A stretch of DNA of 64,000 nt, taken from assembly GCA_963932465.1 (NCBI GenBank), contig CAWVRF010001043.1:310001-374000 (forward strand), given 5' to 3'. This document shows, in pieces, positions 12,293-27,000 of the stretch. Positions within the stretch are counted from its first letter, which is position 1; the number at the start of each line of letters is the position of its first letter. Below the pieces are notes generated by a model that did no database searches, had not been told where the DNA came from, and saw nothing but the letters and a program-made list of their open reading frames with translations. Both the position numbers and the translations under genes were made by a program. The DNA comes from Maratus speciosus. Taxonomy: Eukaryota > Arthropoda > Arachnida > Araneae > Salticidae.

Positions 12293-15200
12293 TAATAAAT
12301 AATAAAGCGAAACCGAATATATTGTTTCAACAATCAAAGCATTGTTAGAAAATTCATCAGAAAGAGTTACCGCATATAAAACACGCAATATTTATGAATT
12401 GAATTCCGGTGCAGGGCTGAAAATTAATTTCTTAATAAATAATAAAGCGAAACCGAATATATTGTTTCAACAATCATAGCATTGTTAGAAAATTCATCAC
12501 AAAGAGTTACCGCGTATAAAACACGCAATATTTATGAATTGTATTCCGGTGCAGGGCTGAAAATTAATTTCTTAATAAATAATAAAGCGAAACCGAATAT
12601 ATTGTTTCAACAATCAAAGCATTGTTAGAAAATTCATCAGAAAGATTTACTGCATATAAAACACGCAATATTTATGAATTGAATTCCGGTGCAGGGCTGA
12701 AAATTAATTTCTTAATAAATAATAAAGCGAAACCGAATATATTGTTTCAACAATCAAAGCATTGTTAGAAAATTCATCAGAATGAGTTACCGCATATAAA
12801 ACACGCAATATTTATGAATTGAATTCCGGTGCAGGGCTGAAAATTAATTTCTTAATAAATAATAAAGCGAAACCGAATATATTGTTTCAACAATCAAAGC
12901 ATTGTTAGAAAATTCATCAGAATGAGTTACCGCATATAAAACACGCAATATTTATGAATTGAATTCCGGTGCAGGGCTGAAAATTAATTTATTAATAAAT
13001 AATAAAGCCAAACCGAATATATTGTTTCAACAATCAAAGCTTTGTTAGAAAATTCATCAGAAAGAGTTACTGCATATAAAACACGCAATATTTATGAATT
13101 GAATTCCGGTGCAGGGCTGAAAATTAATTTCATAATAAATAATAACGCGAAAACGAATATATTGTTTCAACAATCAAAGCATTGTTAGAAAATTCATCAG
13201 AAAGAGTTACCGCATATAAAACACGCAATATTTATGAATTGAATTCCGGTGCAGGGCTGAAAATTAATTTCTTAATAAATAATAAAGCGAAACCGAATAT
13301 ATTGTTTCAACAATTAAAGCATTGTTAGAAAATTCATCAGAAAGATTTACCGCATATAAAACACGCAATATTTATGAATTGAATTCCGGTGCAGGGCTGA
13401 AAATTATTTTCTTAATAAATAATAAAGCGAAACCGAATATATTGTTTCAACAATCAAAGCATTGTTAGAAAATTCATCAGAAAGAGTTACCGCATATAAA
13501 ACACGCAATATTTATGAATTGAATTCCGGTGCAGGGCTGAAAATTAATTTCTTAGTAAATAATAAAGCGAAACCGAATATATTGTTTAAACAATCAAAGC
13601 ATTGTTAGAAAATTCACCAGAAAGAGTTACCGCATATAAAACACGCAATATTTATGAATTGAATTCCGGTGCAGGGCTGAAAATTAATTTCTTAATAAAT
13701 AATAAAGCGAAACCGAATATATTGTTTCAACAATCAAAGCATTGTCAGAGAATTCATCAGAAAGAGTTACCGCATATAAAACACGCAATATTTATAAACT
13801 GAATTCCGGTGCAGGGCTCAAAATTAATTTCTTAGTTAATAATAAAGCGAAACCGAGTATATTGTTTAAACAATCAAAGCATTGTTAGAAAATTCATCAG
13901 AAAGAGTTACCGCATATAAAACACGCAATATTTATGAATTGAATTCCGTTGCAGGGCTGAAAATTAATTTCTTAATAAATAATAAAGCGAAACCGAATAT
14001 ATTGTTTCAACAATCAAAGCATTGTTAGAAAATTCATCAGAAAGAGTTACCGCATATAAAACACGCAATATTTATGAATTGAATTTCGGTGCAGGGCTGA
14101 AAATTAATTTCTTAATAAATAATAAAGCGAAATCGAATATATTGTTTCAACAATCAAAGCATTGTTAGAAAATTCATCAGAAAGATTTACCGCATATAAA
14201 ACACGCAATATTTATGAATTGAATTCTGTTGCAGGGCTGAAAATTAATTTCTTAATAAATAATAAAGCGAAACAGAATATATTGTTTCAACAATCAAAGC
14301 ATTGTTAGAAAATTCATCAGAAAGAGTTACCGCATATAAAACATGCAATATTTATGAATTGAATCCCGGTGCAGGGCTCAAAATTAATTTCTTAGTAAAT
14401 GATAAAGCGAAACCGAATATATTGTTTAAACAATCAAAGCATTGTTAGAAAATTCATCAGAAAGAGTTACCGCATATAAAACACGAAATATTTATGAATT
14501 GAATTTCGGTGCACCGCTGAAAATTAATTTCTTAATAAATAATAAAGCGAAACCGAATATATTTCTTCAACAATCAAAGTATTGTTAGAAAATTCATCAG
14601 AAAGCGTTTCCGCATATAAAACACGCAATATTTATGAATTGAATTCCGGTGCACCGCTGAAAATTAATTTCTTAATAAATAATAAAGCGAAACCGAATAT
14701 ATTGTTTCAACAATCAAAGCATTGTTAGAAAATTCATCAGAAAGAGTTACCGCATATAAAACACGCAATATTTATGAATTGAATTCCGGTGCAGGGCTGA
14801 AAATTAATTTCTTAGTAAATAGTAAAGCGAAACCGAATATATTGTTTAAACAATCAAAGCATTGTTAGAAAATTCATCAGAAGGAGTTACCGCATAGAAA
14901 ACACGCAATATTTATGAATTGAATTCTGGTGCAGGGCTGAAAATTAATTTCTTAATAAATAATAAAGCGAAACCGAATATATTGTTTAAACAACCAAAGC
15001 ATTGTTAGAAAATTCATCAGAAAGAGTTACCGCATATAAAACACGCAAAATTTATGAATTGAATTCCGGTGCAGGGCTGAAAATTAATTTCTTAATAAAT
15101 AATAAAGCGAAAACGAATATATTGTTTCAACAATCATAGCATTGTTAGAAAATTCATCACAAAGAGTTACCGCATATAAAACACGTAATATTTAAGAATT

Positions 15201-15643
15201 GAATCCCGGTGCAGGGCTCAAAATTAATTTCTTAGTAAATAATAAAGCGAAACCGAATATATTCTTTAAACAATCAAAGCATTGTTAGAAAATTCATCAG
15301 AAAGAGTTACCGCATATAAAACACGCAATATTTATGAATTGAATTCCGGTGCAGGGCTCAAAATTAATTTATTAATAAATAATAAAGCGAAACCGAATAT
15401 ATTGTTTCAACAATCAAAGCATTGTTAGAAAATTCATCAGAAAGAGTTACCGCATATAAAACACGCAATATTTATGAATTGAATCCCGGTGCAGGGCTAA
15501 AAATTAATTTCGTAATAAATAATAAAGCGAAACCGAATATATTGTTTCAACAATCAAAGCATTGTTAGAAAATTCATCAGAAAGAGTTACCTCATATAAA
15601 ACACGCAATATTTATGAATTGAATTCCGGTGCAGGGCTGAAAA
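12293..15643 (+). repeat. 3,640-bp-period higher-order repeat, copy A (26 monomers)
   Basis: Recurs at exactly +3,640 bp (26 x 140) through about 3,351 bp. Diagnostic markers include GAATTGTATTCC (12,537 and 16,177), GAATGAGTTACC, AATTCACCAGAAAG (13,613 and 17,253), CATTGTCAGAG, TCTTCAAC (14,564 and 18,204), CTAAAAATTAATTTCG and ACCTCATATAAAAC. I counted about four substitutions between copies (near 13,041, 13,569, 14,926 and 14,854), or roughly 0.1%. The match ends where copy A continues into a CAGAATATATT monomer and copy B into the 4-bp-deleted monomer. Confidence 0.88.
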
Positions 15644-15932
15644 TTAATTTCTTAATAAATAATAAAGCGAAACAGAATATATTGTTTCAACAATCAAAGC
15701 ATTGTTAGAAAATTCATCAGAAAGAGTTACCGCATATAAAACATGCAATGTTTATGAATTGAATCCCGGTGCAGGGCTCAAAATTAATTTCTTAGTAAAT
15801 AATAAAGCGAAACCGAATATATTGTTTAAACAATCAAAGCATTGTTAGAAAATTCATCAGAAAGAGTTACCGCATATAAAACACGCAATATTTATGAACT
15901 GAATTCCGGTGCAGGGCTCAAAATCAATTTCT
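15644..15932 (+). repeat. Two monomers joining HOR copies
   Basis: Carries CAGAATATATT and ACATGCAATGTTT monomers, followed by one with GAACTGAATTCC and AAAATCAATTTC. The same trio occurs near 20.1-20.5 kb, there separated by a TTTCGG/CACCG monomer. This is the joint between the two 3,640-bp copies. Confidence 0.7.
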
Positions 15933-18900
15933 TAGTAAATAATAAAGCGAAACCGAATATATTGTTTCAACAATCAAAGCATTGTTAGAAAATTCATCAG
16001 AAAGAGTTACCGCATATAAAACACGCAATATTTATGAATTGAATTCCGGTGCAGGGCTGAAAATTAATTTCTTAATAAATAATAAAGCGAAACCGAATAT
16101 ATTGTTTCAACAATCATAGCATTGTTAGAAAATTCATCACAAAGAGTTACCGCGTATAAAACACGCAATATTTATGAATTGTATTCCGGTGCAGGGCTGA
16201 AAATTAATTTCTTAATAAATAATAAAGCGAAACCGAATATATTGTTTCAACAATCAAAGCATTGTTAGAAAATTCATCAGAAAGATTTACTGCATATAAA
16301 ACACGCAATATTTATGAATTGAATTCCGGTGCAGGGCTGAAAATTAATTTCTTAATAAATAATAAAGCGAAACCGAATATATTGTTTCAACAATCAAAGC
16401 ATTGTTAGAAAATTCATCAGAATGAGTTACCGCATATAAAACACGCAATATTTATGAATTGAATTCCGGTGCAGGGCTGAAAATTAATTTCTTAATAAAT
16501 AATAAAGCGAAACCGAATATATTGTTTCAACAATCAAAGCATTGTTAGAAAATTCATCAGAATGAGTTACCGCATATAAAACACGCAATATTTATGAATT
16601 GAATTCCGGTGCAGGGCTGAAAATTAATTTATTAATAAATAATAAAGCCAAACCGAATATATTGTTTCAACAATCAAAGCATTGTTAGAAAATTCATCAG
16701 AAAGAGTTACTGCATATAAAACACGCAATATTTATGAATTGAATTCCGGTGCAGGGCTGAAAATTAATTTCATAATAAATAATAACGCGAAAACGAATAT
16801 ATTGTTTCAACAATCAAAGCATTGTTAGAAAATTCATCAGAAAGAGTTACCGCATATAAAACACGCAATATTTATGAATTGAATTCCGGTGCAGGGCTGA
16901 AAATTAATTTCTTAATAAATAATAAAGCGAAACCGAATATATTGTTTCAACAATTAAAGCATTGTTAGAAAATTCATCAGAAAGATTTACCGCATATAAA
17001 ACACGCAATATTTATGAATTGAATTCCGGTGCAGGGCTGAAAATTATTTTCTTAATAAATAATAAAGCGAAACCGAATATATTGTTTCAACAATCAAAGC
17101 ATTGTTAGAAAATTCATCAGAAAGAGTTACCGCATATAAAACACGCAATATTTATGAATTGAATTCCGGTGCAGGGCTGAAAATTAATTTCTTAGTAAAT
17201 AATAAAGCAAAACCGAATATATTGTTTAAACAATCAAAGCATTGTTAGAAAATTCACCAGAAAGAGTTACCGCATATAAAACACGCAATATTTATGAATT
17301 GAATTCCGGTGCAGGGCTGAAAATTAATTTCTTAATAAATAATAAAGCGAAACCGAATATATTGTTTCAACAATCAAAGCATTGTCAGAGAATTCATCAG
17401 AAAGAGTTACCGCATATAAAACACGCAATATTTATAAACTGAATTCCGGTGCAGGGCTCAAAATTAATTTCTTAGTTAATAATAAAGCGAAACCGAGTAT
17501 ATTGTTTAAACAATCAAAGCATTGTTAGAAAATTCATCAGAAAGAGTTACCGCATATAAAACACGCAATATTTATGAATTGAATTCCGTTGCAGGGCTGA
17601 AAATTAATTTCTTAATAAATAATAAAGCGAAACCGAATATATTGTTTCAACAATCAAAGCATTGTTAGAAAATTCATCAGAAAGAGTTACCGCATATAAA
17701 ACACGCAATATTTATGAATTGAATTTCGGTGCAGGGCTGAAAATTAATTTCTTAATAAATAATAAAGCGAAATCGAATATATTGTTTCAACAATCAAAGC
17801 ATTGTTAGAAAATTCATCAGAAAGATTTACCGCATATAAAACACGCAATATTTATGAATTGAATTCTGTTGCAGGGCTGAAAATTAATTTCTTAATAAAT
17901 AATAAAGCGAAACAGAATATATTGTTTCAACAATCAAAGCATTGTTAGAAAATTCATCAGAAAGAGTTACCGCATATAAAACATGCAATATTTATGAATT
18001 GAATCCCGGTGCAGGGCTCAAAATTAATTTCTTAGTAAATGATAAAGCGAAACCGAATATATTGTTTAAACAATCAAAGCATTGTTAGAAAATTCATCAG
18101 AAAGAGTTACCGCATATAAAACACGAAATATTTATGAATTGAATTTCGGTGCACCGCTGAAAATTAATTTCTTAATAAATAATAAAGCGAAACCGAATAT
18201 ATTTCTTCAACAATCAAAGTATTGTTAGAAAATTCATCAGAAAGCGTTTCCGCATATAAAACACGCAATATTTATGAATTGAATTCCGGTGCACCGCTGA
18301 AAATTAATTTCTTAATAAATAATAAAGCGAAACCGAATATATTGTTTCAACAATCAAAGCATTGTTAGAAAATTCATCAGAAAGAGTTACCGCATATAAA
18401 ACACGCAATATTTATGAATTGAATTCCGGTGCAGGGCTGAAAATTAATTTCTTAGTAAATAGTAAAGCGAAACCGAATATATTGTTTAAACAAACAAAGC
18501 ATTGTTAGAAAATTCATCAGAAGGAGTTACCGCATAGAAAACACGCAATATTTATGAATTGAATTCCGGTGCAGGGCTGAAAATTAATTTCTTAATAAAT
18601 AATAAAGCGAAACCGAATATATTGTTTAAACAACCAAAGCATTGTTAGAAAATTCATCAGAAAGAGTTACCGCATATAAAACACGCAAAATTTATGAATT
18701 GAATTCCGGTGCAGGGCTGAAAATTAATTTCTTAATAAATAATAAAGCGAAAACGAATATATTGTTTCAACAATCATAGCATTGTTAGAAAATTCATCAC
18801 AAAGAGTTACCGCATATAAAACACGTAATATTTAAGAATTGAATCCCGGTGCAGGGCTCAAAATTAATTTCTTAGTAAATAATAAAGCGAAACCGAATAT

Positions 18901-19283
18901 ATTCTTTAAACAATCAAAGCATTGTTAGAAAATTCATCAGAAAGAGTTACCGCATATAAAACACGCAATATTTATGAATTGAATTCCGGTGCAGGGCTCA
19001 AAATTAATTTATTAATAAATAATAAAGCGAAACCGAATATATTGTTTCAACAATCAAAGCATTGTTAGAAAATTCATCAGAAAGAGTTACCGCATATAAA
19101 ACACGCAATATTTATGAATTGAATCCCGGTGCAGGGCTAAAAATTAATTTCGTAATAAATAATAAAGCGAAACCGAATATATTGTTTCAACAATCAAAGC
19201 ATTGTTAGAAAATTCATCAGAAAGAGTTACCTCATATAAAACACGCAATATTTATGAATTGAATTCCGGTGCAGGGCTGAAAA
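15933..19283 (+). repeat. 3,640-bp-period higher-order repeat, copy B
   Basis: Tandem partner of 12,293-15,643 with the same marker order and about four single-base differences. After 19,283 the array moves into AAAATGAATTTC plus AATAACCGAAACC, the combination also seen near 8,231 and 10,887. Copy B therefore rejoins the older block structure through an unequal exchange. Confidence 0.88.
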
Positions 19284-19879
19284 TGAATTTCTTAATAAAT
19301 AACCGAAACCGAATATATTGTTTCAACAATCAAAGCATTGTTAGAAAATTCATCAGAAAGAGTTACCGCATATGAAACACGCAATATTTATGAATTGAAT
19401 TCCGGTGCAGGGCTGAAAATTAATTTATTAATAAATAATAAAGCCAAACCGAATATATTGTTTCAACAATGAAAGCATTGTTAGAAAATTCATCAGAAAG
19501 AGTTACTGCATATAAAACACGCAATATTTATGAATTGAATTCCGGTGCAGGGCTGAAAATTAATTTCATAATAAATAATAACGCGAAAACGAATATATTG
19601 TTTCAACAATCAAAGCATTGTTAGAAAATTCATCAGAAAGATTTACCGCATATAAAACACGCAATATTTATGAATTGAATTCCGGTGCAGGGCTGAAAAT
19701 TATTTTCTTAATAAATAATAAAGCGAAACCGAATATATTGTTTCAACAATCAAAGCATTGTTAGAAAATTCATCTGAAAGAGTTACCGCATATAAAACAC
19801 GCAATATTTATGAACTGAATTCCGGTGCAGGGATGAAAATTAATTTCTTAGTAAATAATAAAGCGAAACCGAATATATT
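19284..19879 (+). repeat. Satellite segment copied from the 10.9-11.6 kb block
   Basis: Starts with the 4-bp-deleted monomer near 19,301. It continues with CATATGAAACACG, CAACAATGAAAGC, ATTTCATAATAAATAATAACGCG, TTATTTTCTT and GGGATGAAAATT, as at about 10.9-11.6 kb. Offset is 8,396 bp at the start and 8,256 bp at the end, so one monomer was lost within it. No gene. Confidence 0.78.
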
Positions 19880-21698
19880 GTTTAAACAATCAAAGCATTG
19901 TTAGAAAATTCATCAAAAAGAGTTACCGCATATAAAACACGCAAAATTTATGAATTGAATTCCGGTGCAGGGCTGAAAATTAATTTCTTAATAAATAATA
20001 AAGCGAAACCGAATATATTGTTTCAACAATCAAAGCATTGTTAGAAAATTCATCAGAAAGATTTACCGCATATAAAACACGCAATATTTATGAATTGAAT
20101 TCCGGTGCAGGGCTGAAAATTAATTTCTTAATAAATAATAAAGCGAAACAGAATATATTGTTTCAACAATCAAAGCATTGTTAGAAAATTCATCAGAAAG
20201 AGTTACCGCATATAAAACATGCAATGTTTATGAATTGAATCCCGGTGCAGGGCTCAAAATTAATTTCTTAGTAAATAATAAAGCGAAACCGAATATATTG
20301 TTTAAACAATCAAAGCATTGTTAGAAAATTCATCAGAAAGAGTTACCGTATATAAAACACGCAATATTTATGAATTGAATTTCGGTGCACCGCTGAAAAT
20401 TAATTTCTTAATAAATAATAAAGCGAAACCGAATATATTTTTTCAACAATCAAAGTATTGTTAGAAAATTCATCAGAAAGAGTTACCGCATATAAAACAC
20501 GCAATATTTATGAACTGAATTCCGGTGCAGGGCTCAAAATCAATTTCTTAGTAAATAATAAAGCGAAACCGAATATATTGTTTAAACAATCAAAGCATTG
20601 TTAGAAAATTCATCAGAAAGAGTTACCGCATATAAAACACGCAATATTTATGAATTGAATTCCGGTGCAGGGCTGAAAATTAATTTCTTAATAAATAATT
20701 AAGCGAAACCGAATATATTGTTTCAACAATCAAAGCATTGTTAGAAAATTCATCAGAAAGAGTTACCGCATATAAAACACGCAATATTTACGAATTGAAT
20801 CCCGGTGCAGGGCTCAAAATTAATTTCGTAATAAATAATAAAGCGAAACCGAATATATTGTTTCAACAATCAAAGCATTGTTAGAAAATTCATCAGAAAG
20901 AGTTACCGCATATAAAACACGCAATATTTATGAATTGAATTCCGGTGCAGGGCTGAAAATTAATTTCTTAATAAATAATAAAGCGAAACCGAATATATTG
21001 TTTCAACAATCATAGCATTGTTAGAAAATTCATCACAAAGAGTTACCGCGTATAAAACACGCAATATTTATGAATTGTATTCCGGTGCAGGGCTGAAAAT
21101 TAATTTCTTAATAAATAATAAAGCGAAACCGAATATATTGTTTCAACAATCAAAGCATTGTTAGAAAATTCATCAGAAAGATTTACTGCATATAAAACAC
21201 GCAATATTTATGAATTGAATTCCGGTGCAGGGCTGAAAATTAATTTCTTAATAAATAATAAAGCGAAACCGAATATATTGTTTCAACAATCAAAGCATTG
21301 TTAGAAAATTCATCAGAATGAGTTACCGCATATAAAACACGCAATATTTATGAATTGAATTCCGGTGCAGGGCTGAAAATTAATTTCTTAATAAATAATA
21401 AAGCGAAACCGAATATATTGTTTCAACAAACAAAGCATTGTTAGAAAATTCATCAGAAAGAGTTACCGCATATAAAACACGCAATATTTATGAATTGAAT
21501 TCCGGTGCAGGGCGAAAATTAATTTCTTAATAAATAATAAAGCGAAAACGAATATGTTGTTTCAACAATCAAAGCATTGTTAGAAAATTCATCAGAAAGA
21601 GTTACCGCATATAAAACACGCAATATTTATGAATTGAATTCCGGTGCAGGGCTGAAAATTAATTTCTTAATAAATAATAAAGCGAAAACGAATATGTT
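19880..21698 (+). repeat. 1,819-bp higher-order repeat, copy A (13 monomers minus 1 bp)
   Basis: Recurs at +1,819 bp. Shared markers: CATCAAAAAGAG, TTTCGGTGCACCG with ATTTTTTCAACAATC, AAAATCAATTTC, TTTACGAATTG, CAATCATAGC, GAATTGTATTCC (21,073 and 22,892), GAATGAGTTACC, the 1-bp-deleted CAGGGCGAAAATT (21,509 and 23,328), and AATATGTTGTTT. The 1-bp deficit matches that deletion. Several substitutions separate the copies (ACATGCAATGTTT against ACAAGCAATATTT, CCGTATATAA against CCGCATATAA, AATTAAGCG against AATAAAGCG), so this duplication is older than the 3,640-bp one. Confidence 0.87.
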
Positions 21699-23517
21699 GT
21701 TTAAACAATCAAAGCATTGTTAGAAAATTCATCAAAAAGAGTTACCGCATATAAAACACGCAAAATTTATGAATTGAATTCCGGTGCAGGGCTGAAAATT
21801 AATTTCTTAATAAATAATAAAGCGAAACCGAATATATTGTTTCAAAAATCAAAGCATTGTTAGAAAATTCATCAGAAAGATTTACCGCATATAAAACACG
21901 CAATATTTATGAATTGAATTCCGGTGCAGGGCTGAAAATTAATTTCTTAATAAATAATAAAGCGAAACAGAATATATTGTTTCAACAATCAAAGCATTGT
22001 TAGAAAATTCATCAGAAAGAGTTACCGCATATAAAACAAGCAATATTTATGAATTGAATCCCGGTGCAGGGCTCAAAATTAATTTCTTAGTAAATAATAA
22101 AGCGAAACCGAATATATTGTTTAAACAATCAAAGCATTGTTAGAAAATTCATCAGAAAGAGTTACCGCATATAAAACACGCAATATTTATGAATTGAATT
22201 TCGGTGCACCGCTGAAAATTAATTTCTTAATAAATAATAAAGCGAAACCGAATATATTTTTTCAACAATCAAAGTATTGTTAGAAAATTCATCAGAAAGA
22301 GTTACCGCATATAAAACACGCAATATTTATGAACTGAATTCCGGTGCAGGGCTCAAAATCAATTTCTTAGTAAATAATAAAGCGAAACCGAATATATTGT
22401 TTAAACAATCAAAGCATTGTTAGAAAATTCATCAGAAAGAGTTACCGCATATAAAACACGCAATATTTATGAATTGAATTCCGGTGCAGGGCTGAAAATT
22501 AATTTCTTAATAAATAATAAAGCGAAACCGAATATATTGTTTCAACAATCAAAGCATTGTTAGAAAATTCATCAGAAAGAGTTACCGCATATAAAACACG
22601 CAATATTTACGAATTGAATCCCGGTGCAGGGCTCAAAATTAATTTCGTAATAAATAATAAAGCGAAACCGAATATATTGTTTCAACAATCAAAGCATTGT
22701 TAGAAAATTCATCAGAAAGAGTTACCGCATATAAAACACGCAATATTTATGAATTGAATTCCGGTGCAGGGCTGAAAATTAATTTCTTAATAAATAATAA
22801 AGCGAAACCGAATATATTGTTTCAACAATCATAGCATTGTTAGAAAATTCATCACAAAGAGTTACCGCATATAAAACACGCAATATTTATGAATTGTATT
22901 CCGGTGCAGGGCTGAAAATTAATTTCTTAATAAATAATAAAGCGAAACCGAATATATTGTTTCAACAATCAAAGCATTGTTAGAAAATTCATCAGAAAGA
23001 TTTACTGCATATAAAACACGCAATATTTATGAATTGAATTCCGGTGCAGGGCTGAAAATTAATTTCTTAATAAATAATAAAGCGAAACCGAATATATTGT
23101 TTCAACAATCAAAGCATTGTTAGAAAATTCATCAGAATGAGTTACCGCATATAAAACACGCAATATTTATGAATTGAATTCCGGTGCAGGGCTGAAAATT
23201 AATTTCTTAATAAATAATAAAGCGAAACCGAATATATTGTTTCAACAATCAAAGCATTGTTAGAAAATTCATCAGAAAGAGTTACCGCATATAAAACACG
23301 CAATATTTATGAATTGAATTCCGGTGCAGGGCGAAAATTAATTTCTTAATAAATAATAAAGCGAAAACGAATATGTTGTTTCAACAATCAAAGCATTGTT
23401 AGAAAATTCATCAGAAAGAGTTACCGCATATAAAACACGCAATATTTATGAATTGAATTCCGGTGCAGGGCTGAAAATTAATTTCTTAATAAATAATAAA
23501 GCGAAAACGAATATGTT
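21699..23517 (+). repeat. 1,819-bp higher-order repeat, copy B
   Basis: Directly adjoins copy A and has the same marker order. Both copies end at an AATATGTTG monomer; copy A continues with GTTTAAAC and copy B with GTTTCAAC. Confidence 0.87.
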
Positions 23518-24070
23518 GTTTCAACAATCAAAGCATTGTTAGAAAATTCATCAGAAACAGTTACCGCATATAAAACACGCAATATTTATGAATTGAATTC
23601 CGGTGCACCGCTGAAAATTAATTTCTTAATAAATAATAAAGCGAAACCGAATATATTGTTTCAACAATCAAAGCATTGTTAGAAAATTCCTCAGAAAGTG
23701 TTACTGCATATAAAACACGCAATATTTATGAATTGAATTCCGGTGCACCGCTGAAAATTAATTTCTTAATAAATAATAAAGCGAAACCGAATATAATGTT
23801 TCAACAATCAAAGCATTGTTAGAAAATTCATCAGAAAGATTTACCGCATGTAAAACACACAATATTTATGAATTGAATTCCGGTGCAGGGCTGAAAATTA
23901 ATTTCTTAATAAATAATAAAGCGAAACCGAATATATTGTTTCAACAATCAAAGCATTGTTAGAAAATTCATCAGAAAGAGTTACCGCATATAAAACACGC
24001 AATATTTATGAATTGAATTCCGGTGCAGGGCTGAAAATTAATTTCTTAATAAATAATAAAGCAAAACCGA
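23518..24070 (+). repeat. Four transitional monomers
   Basis: Low-recurrence variants not found elsewhere by eye: GAAACAGTTACC, AAATTCCTCAGAAAGTG, TATAATGTTTC, and CATGTAAAACACACAA. They sit between the 1,819-bp HOR and the HOR family that begins at about 24.07 kb. No gene. Confidence 0.7.
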
Positions 24071-27000
24071 ATATATTGTTTCAACAATCAAAGCATTGTT
24101 AGAAAATTCATCAGAAAGAGTTACCGCATATAAAACATGCAATATTTATGAATTGAATCCCGGTGCAGGGCTCAAAATTAATTTCTTAGTAAATGATAAA
24201 GCGAAACCGAATATATTGTTTAAACAATCAAAGCATTGTTAGAAAATTCATCAGAAAGAGTTACCGCATATAAAACACGCAATATTTATGAATTGAATTT
24301 CGGTGCACCGCTGAAAATTAATTTCTTAATAAATAATAAAGCGAAACCGAATATATTTTTTCAACAATCAAAGTATTGTTAGAAAATTCATCAGAAAGCG
24401 TTTCTGCATATAAAACACGCAATATTTATGAATTGAATTCCGGTGCACCGCTGAAAATTAATTTCTTAATAAATAATAAAGCGAAACCGAATATATTGTT
24501 TCAACAATCAAAGCATTGTTAGAAAATTCATCAGAAAGAGTTACCGCATATAAAACACGCAATATTTATGAATTGAATTCCGGTGCAGGGCTGAAAATTA
24601 ATTTCTTAGTAAATAATAAAGCGAAACCGAATATATTGTTTAAACAATCAAAGCATTGTTAGAAAATTCATCAGAAAGTGTTACCGCATATAAAACACGC
24701 AATATTTATGAATTGAATTCCGGTGCAGGGCTCAAAATTAATTTCTTAATAAATAATAAAGCGAAACCGAATATATTGTTTCAACAATCAAAGCATTGTT
24801 AGAAAATTCATCAGAAAGAGTTACCGCATATAAAACACGCAATATTTATGAATTGAATTCCGGTGCAGGGCTCAAAATTAATTTCTTAATAAATAATAAA
24901 GCGAAACCGAATATATTGTTTCAACAATCAAAGCATTGTTAGAAAATTCATCAGAAAGAGTTACCGCATATAAAACACGCAATATTTATGAATTGAATCC
25001 CGGTGCAGGGCTCAAAATTAATTTCGTAATAAATAATAAAGCGAAACCGAATATATTGTTTCAACAATCAAAGCATTGTTAGAAAATTCATCAGAAAGAG
25101 TTACCTCATATAAAACACGCAATATTTATGAATTGAATTCCGGTGCAGGGCTGAAAATTAATTTCTTAATAAATAATAAAGCGAAACAGAATATATTGTT
25201 TCAACAATCAAAGCATTGTTAGAAAATTCATCAGAAAGAGTTACCGCATATAAAACATGCAATATTTATGAATTGAATCCCGGTGCAGGGCTCAAAATTA
25301 ATTTCTTAGTAAATGATAAAGCGAAACCGAATATATTGTTTAAACAATCAAAGCATTGTTAGAAAATTCATCAGAAAGAGTTACCGCATATAAAACACGC
25401 AATATTTATGAATTGAATTTCGGTGCACCGCTGAAAATTAATTTCTTAATAAATAATAAAGCGAAACCGAATATATTTTTTCAACAATCAAAGTATTGTT
25501 AGAAAATTCATCAGAAAGCGTTTCTGCATATAAAACACGCAATATTTATGAATTGAATTCCGGTGCACCGCTGAAAATTAATTTCTTAATAAATAATAAA
25601 GCGAAACCGAATATATTGTTTCAACAATCAAAGCATTGTTAGAAAATTCATCAGAAAGAGTTACCGCATATAAAACACGCAATATTTATGAATTGAATTC
25701 CGGTGCAGGGCTGAAAATTAATTTCTTAGTAAATAATAAAGCGAAACCGAATATATTGTTTAAACAATCAAAGCATTGTTAGAAAATTCATCAGAAAGTG
25801 TTACCGCATATAAAACACGCAATATTTATGAATTGAATTCCGGTGCAGGGCTCAAAATTAATTTCTTAATAAATAATAAAGCGAAACCGAATATATTGTT
25901 TCAACAATCAAAGCATTGTTAGAAAATTCATCAGAAAGAGTTACCGCATATAAAACACGCAATATTTATGAATTGAATTCCGGTGCAGGGCTCAAAATTA
26001 ATTTCTTAATAAATAATAAAGCGAAACCGAATATATTGTTTCAACAATCAAAGCATTGTTAGAAAATTCATCAGAAAGAGTTACCGCATATAAAACACGC
26101 AATATTTATGAATTGAATCCCGGTGCAGGGCTCAAAATTAATTTCGTAATAAATAATAAAGCGAAACCGAATATATTGTTTCAACAATCAAAGCATTGTT
26201 AGAAAATTCATCAGAAAGAGTTACCTCATATAAAACACGCAATATTTATGAATTGAATTCCGGTGCAGGGCTGAAAATTAATTTCTTAATAAATAACCGA
26301 AACCGAATATATTGTTTCAACAATCAAAGCATTGTTAGAAAATTCATCAGAAAGAGTTACCGCATATAAAACACGCAATATTTATGAATTGAATTCCGGT
26401 GCAGGGCTGAAAATTAATTTCTTAATAAATAATAAAGCGAAACCGAATATATTGTTTCAACAATCAAAGCATTGTTAGAAAATTCATCAGAAAGAGTTAC
26501 CGCATATAAAACACGCAATATTTATGAATTGAATTTCGGTGCAGGGCTGAAAATTAATTTCTTAATAAATAATAAAGCGAAACCGAATATATTGTTTCAA
26601 CAATCAAAGCATTGTTAGAAAATTCATCAGAAAGATTTACCGCATATAAAACATGCAATATTTATGAATTGAATCCCGGTGCAGGGCTCAAAATTAATTT
26701 CTTAGTAAATGATAAAGCGAAACCGAATATATTGTTTAAACAATCAAAGCATTGTTAGAAAATTCATCAGAAAGAGTTACCGCATATAAAACACGCAATA
26801 TTTATGAATTGAATTTCGGTGCACCGCTGAAAATTAATTTCTTAATAAATAATAAAGCGAAACCGAATATATTTTTTCAACAATCAAAGTATTGTTAGAA
26901 AATTCATCAGAAAGCGTTTCTGCATATAAAACACGCAATATTTATGAATTGAATTCCGGTGCACCGCTGAAAATTAATTTCTTAATAAATAATAAAGCGA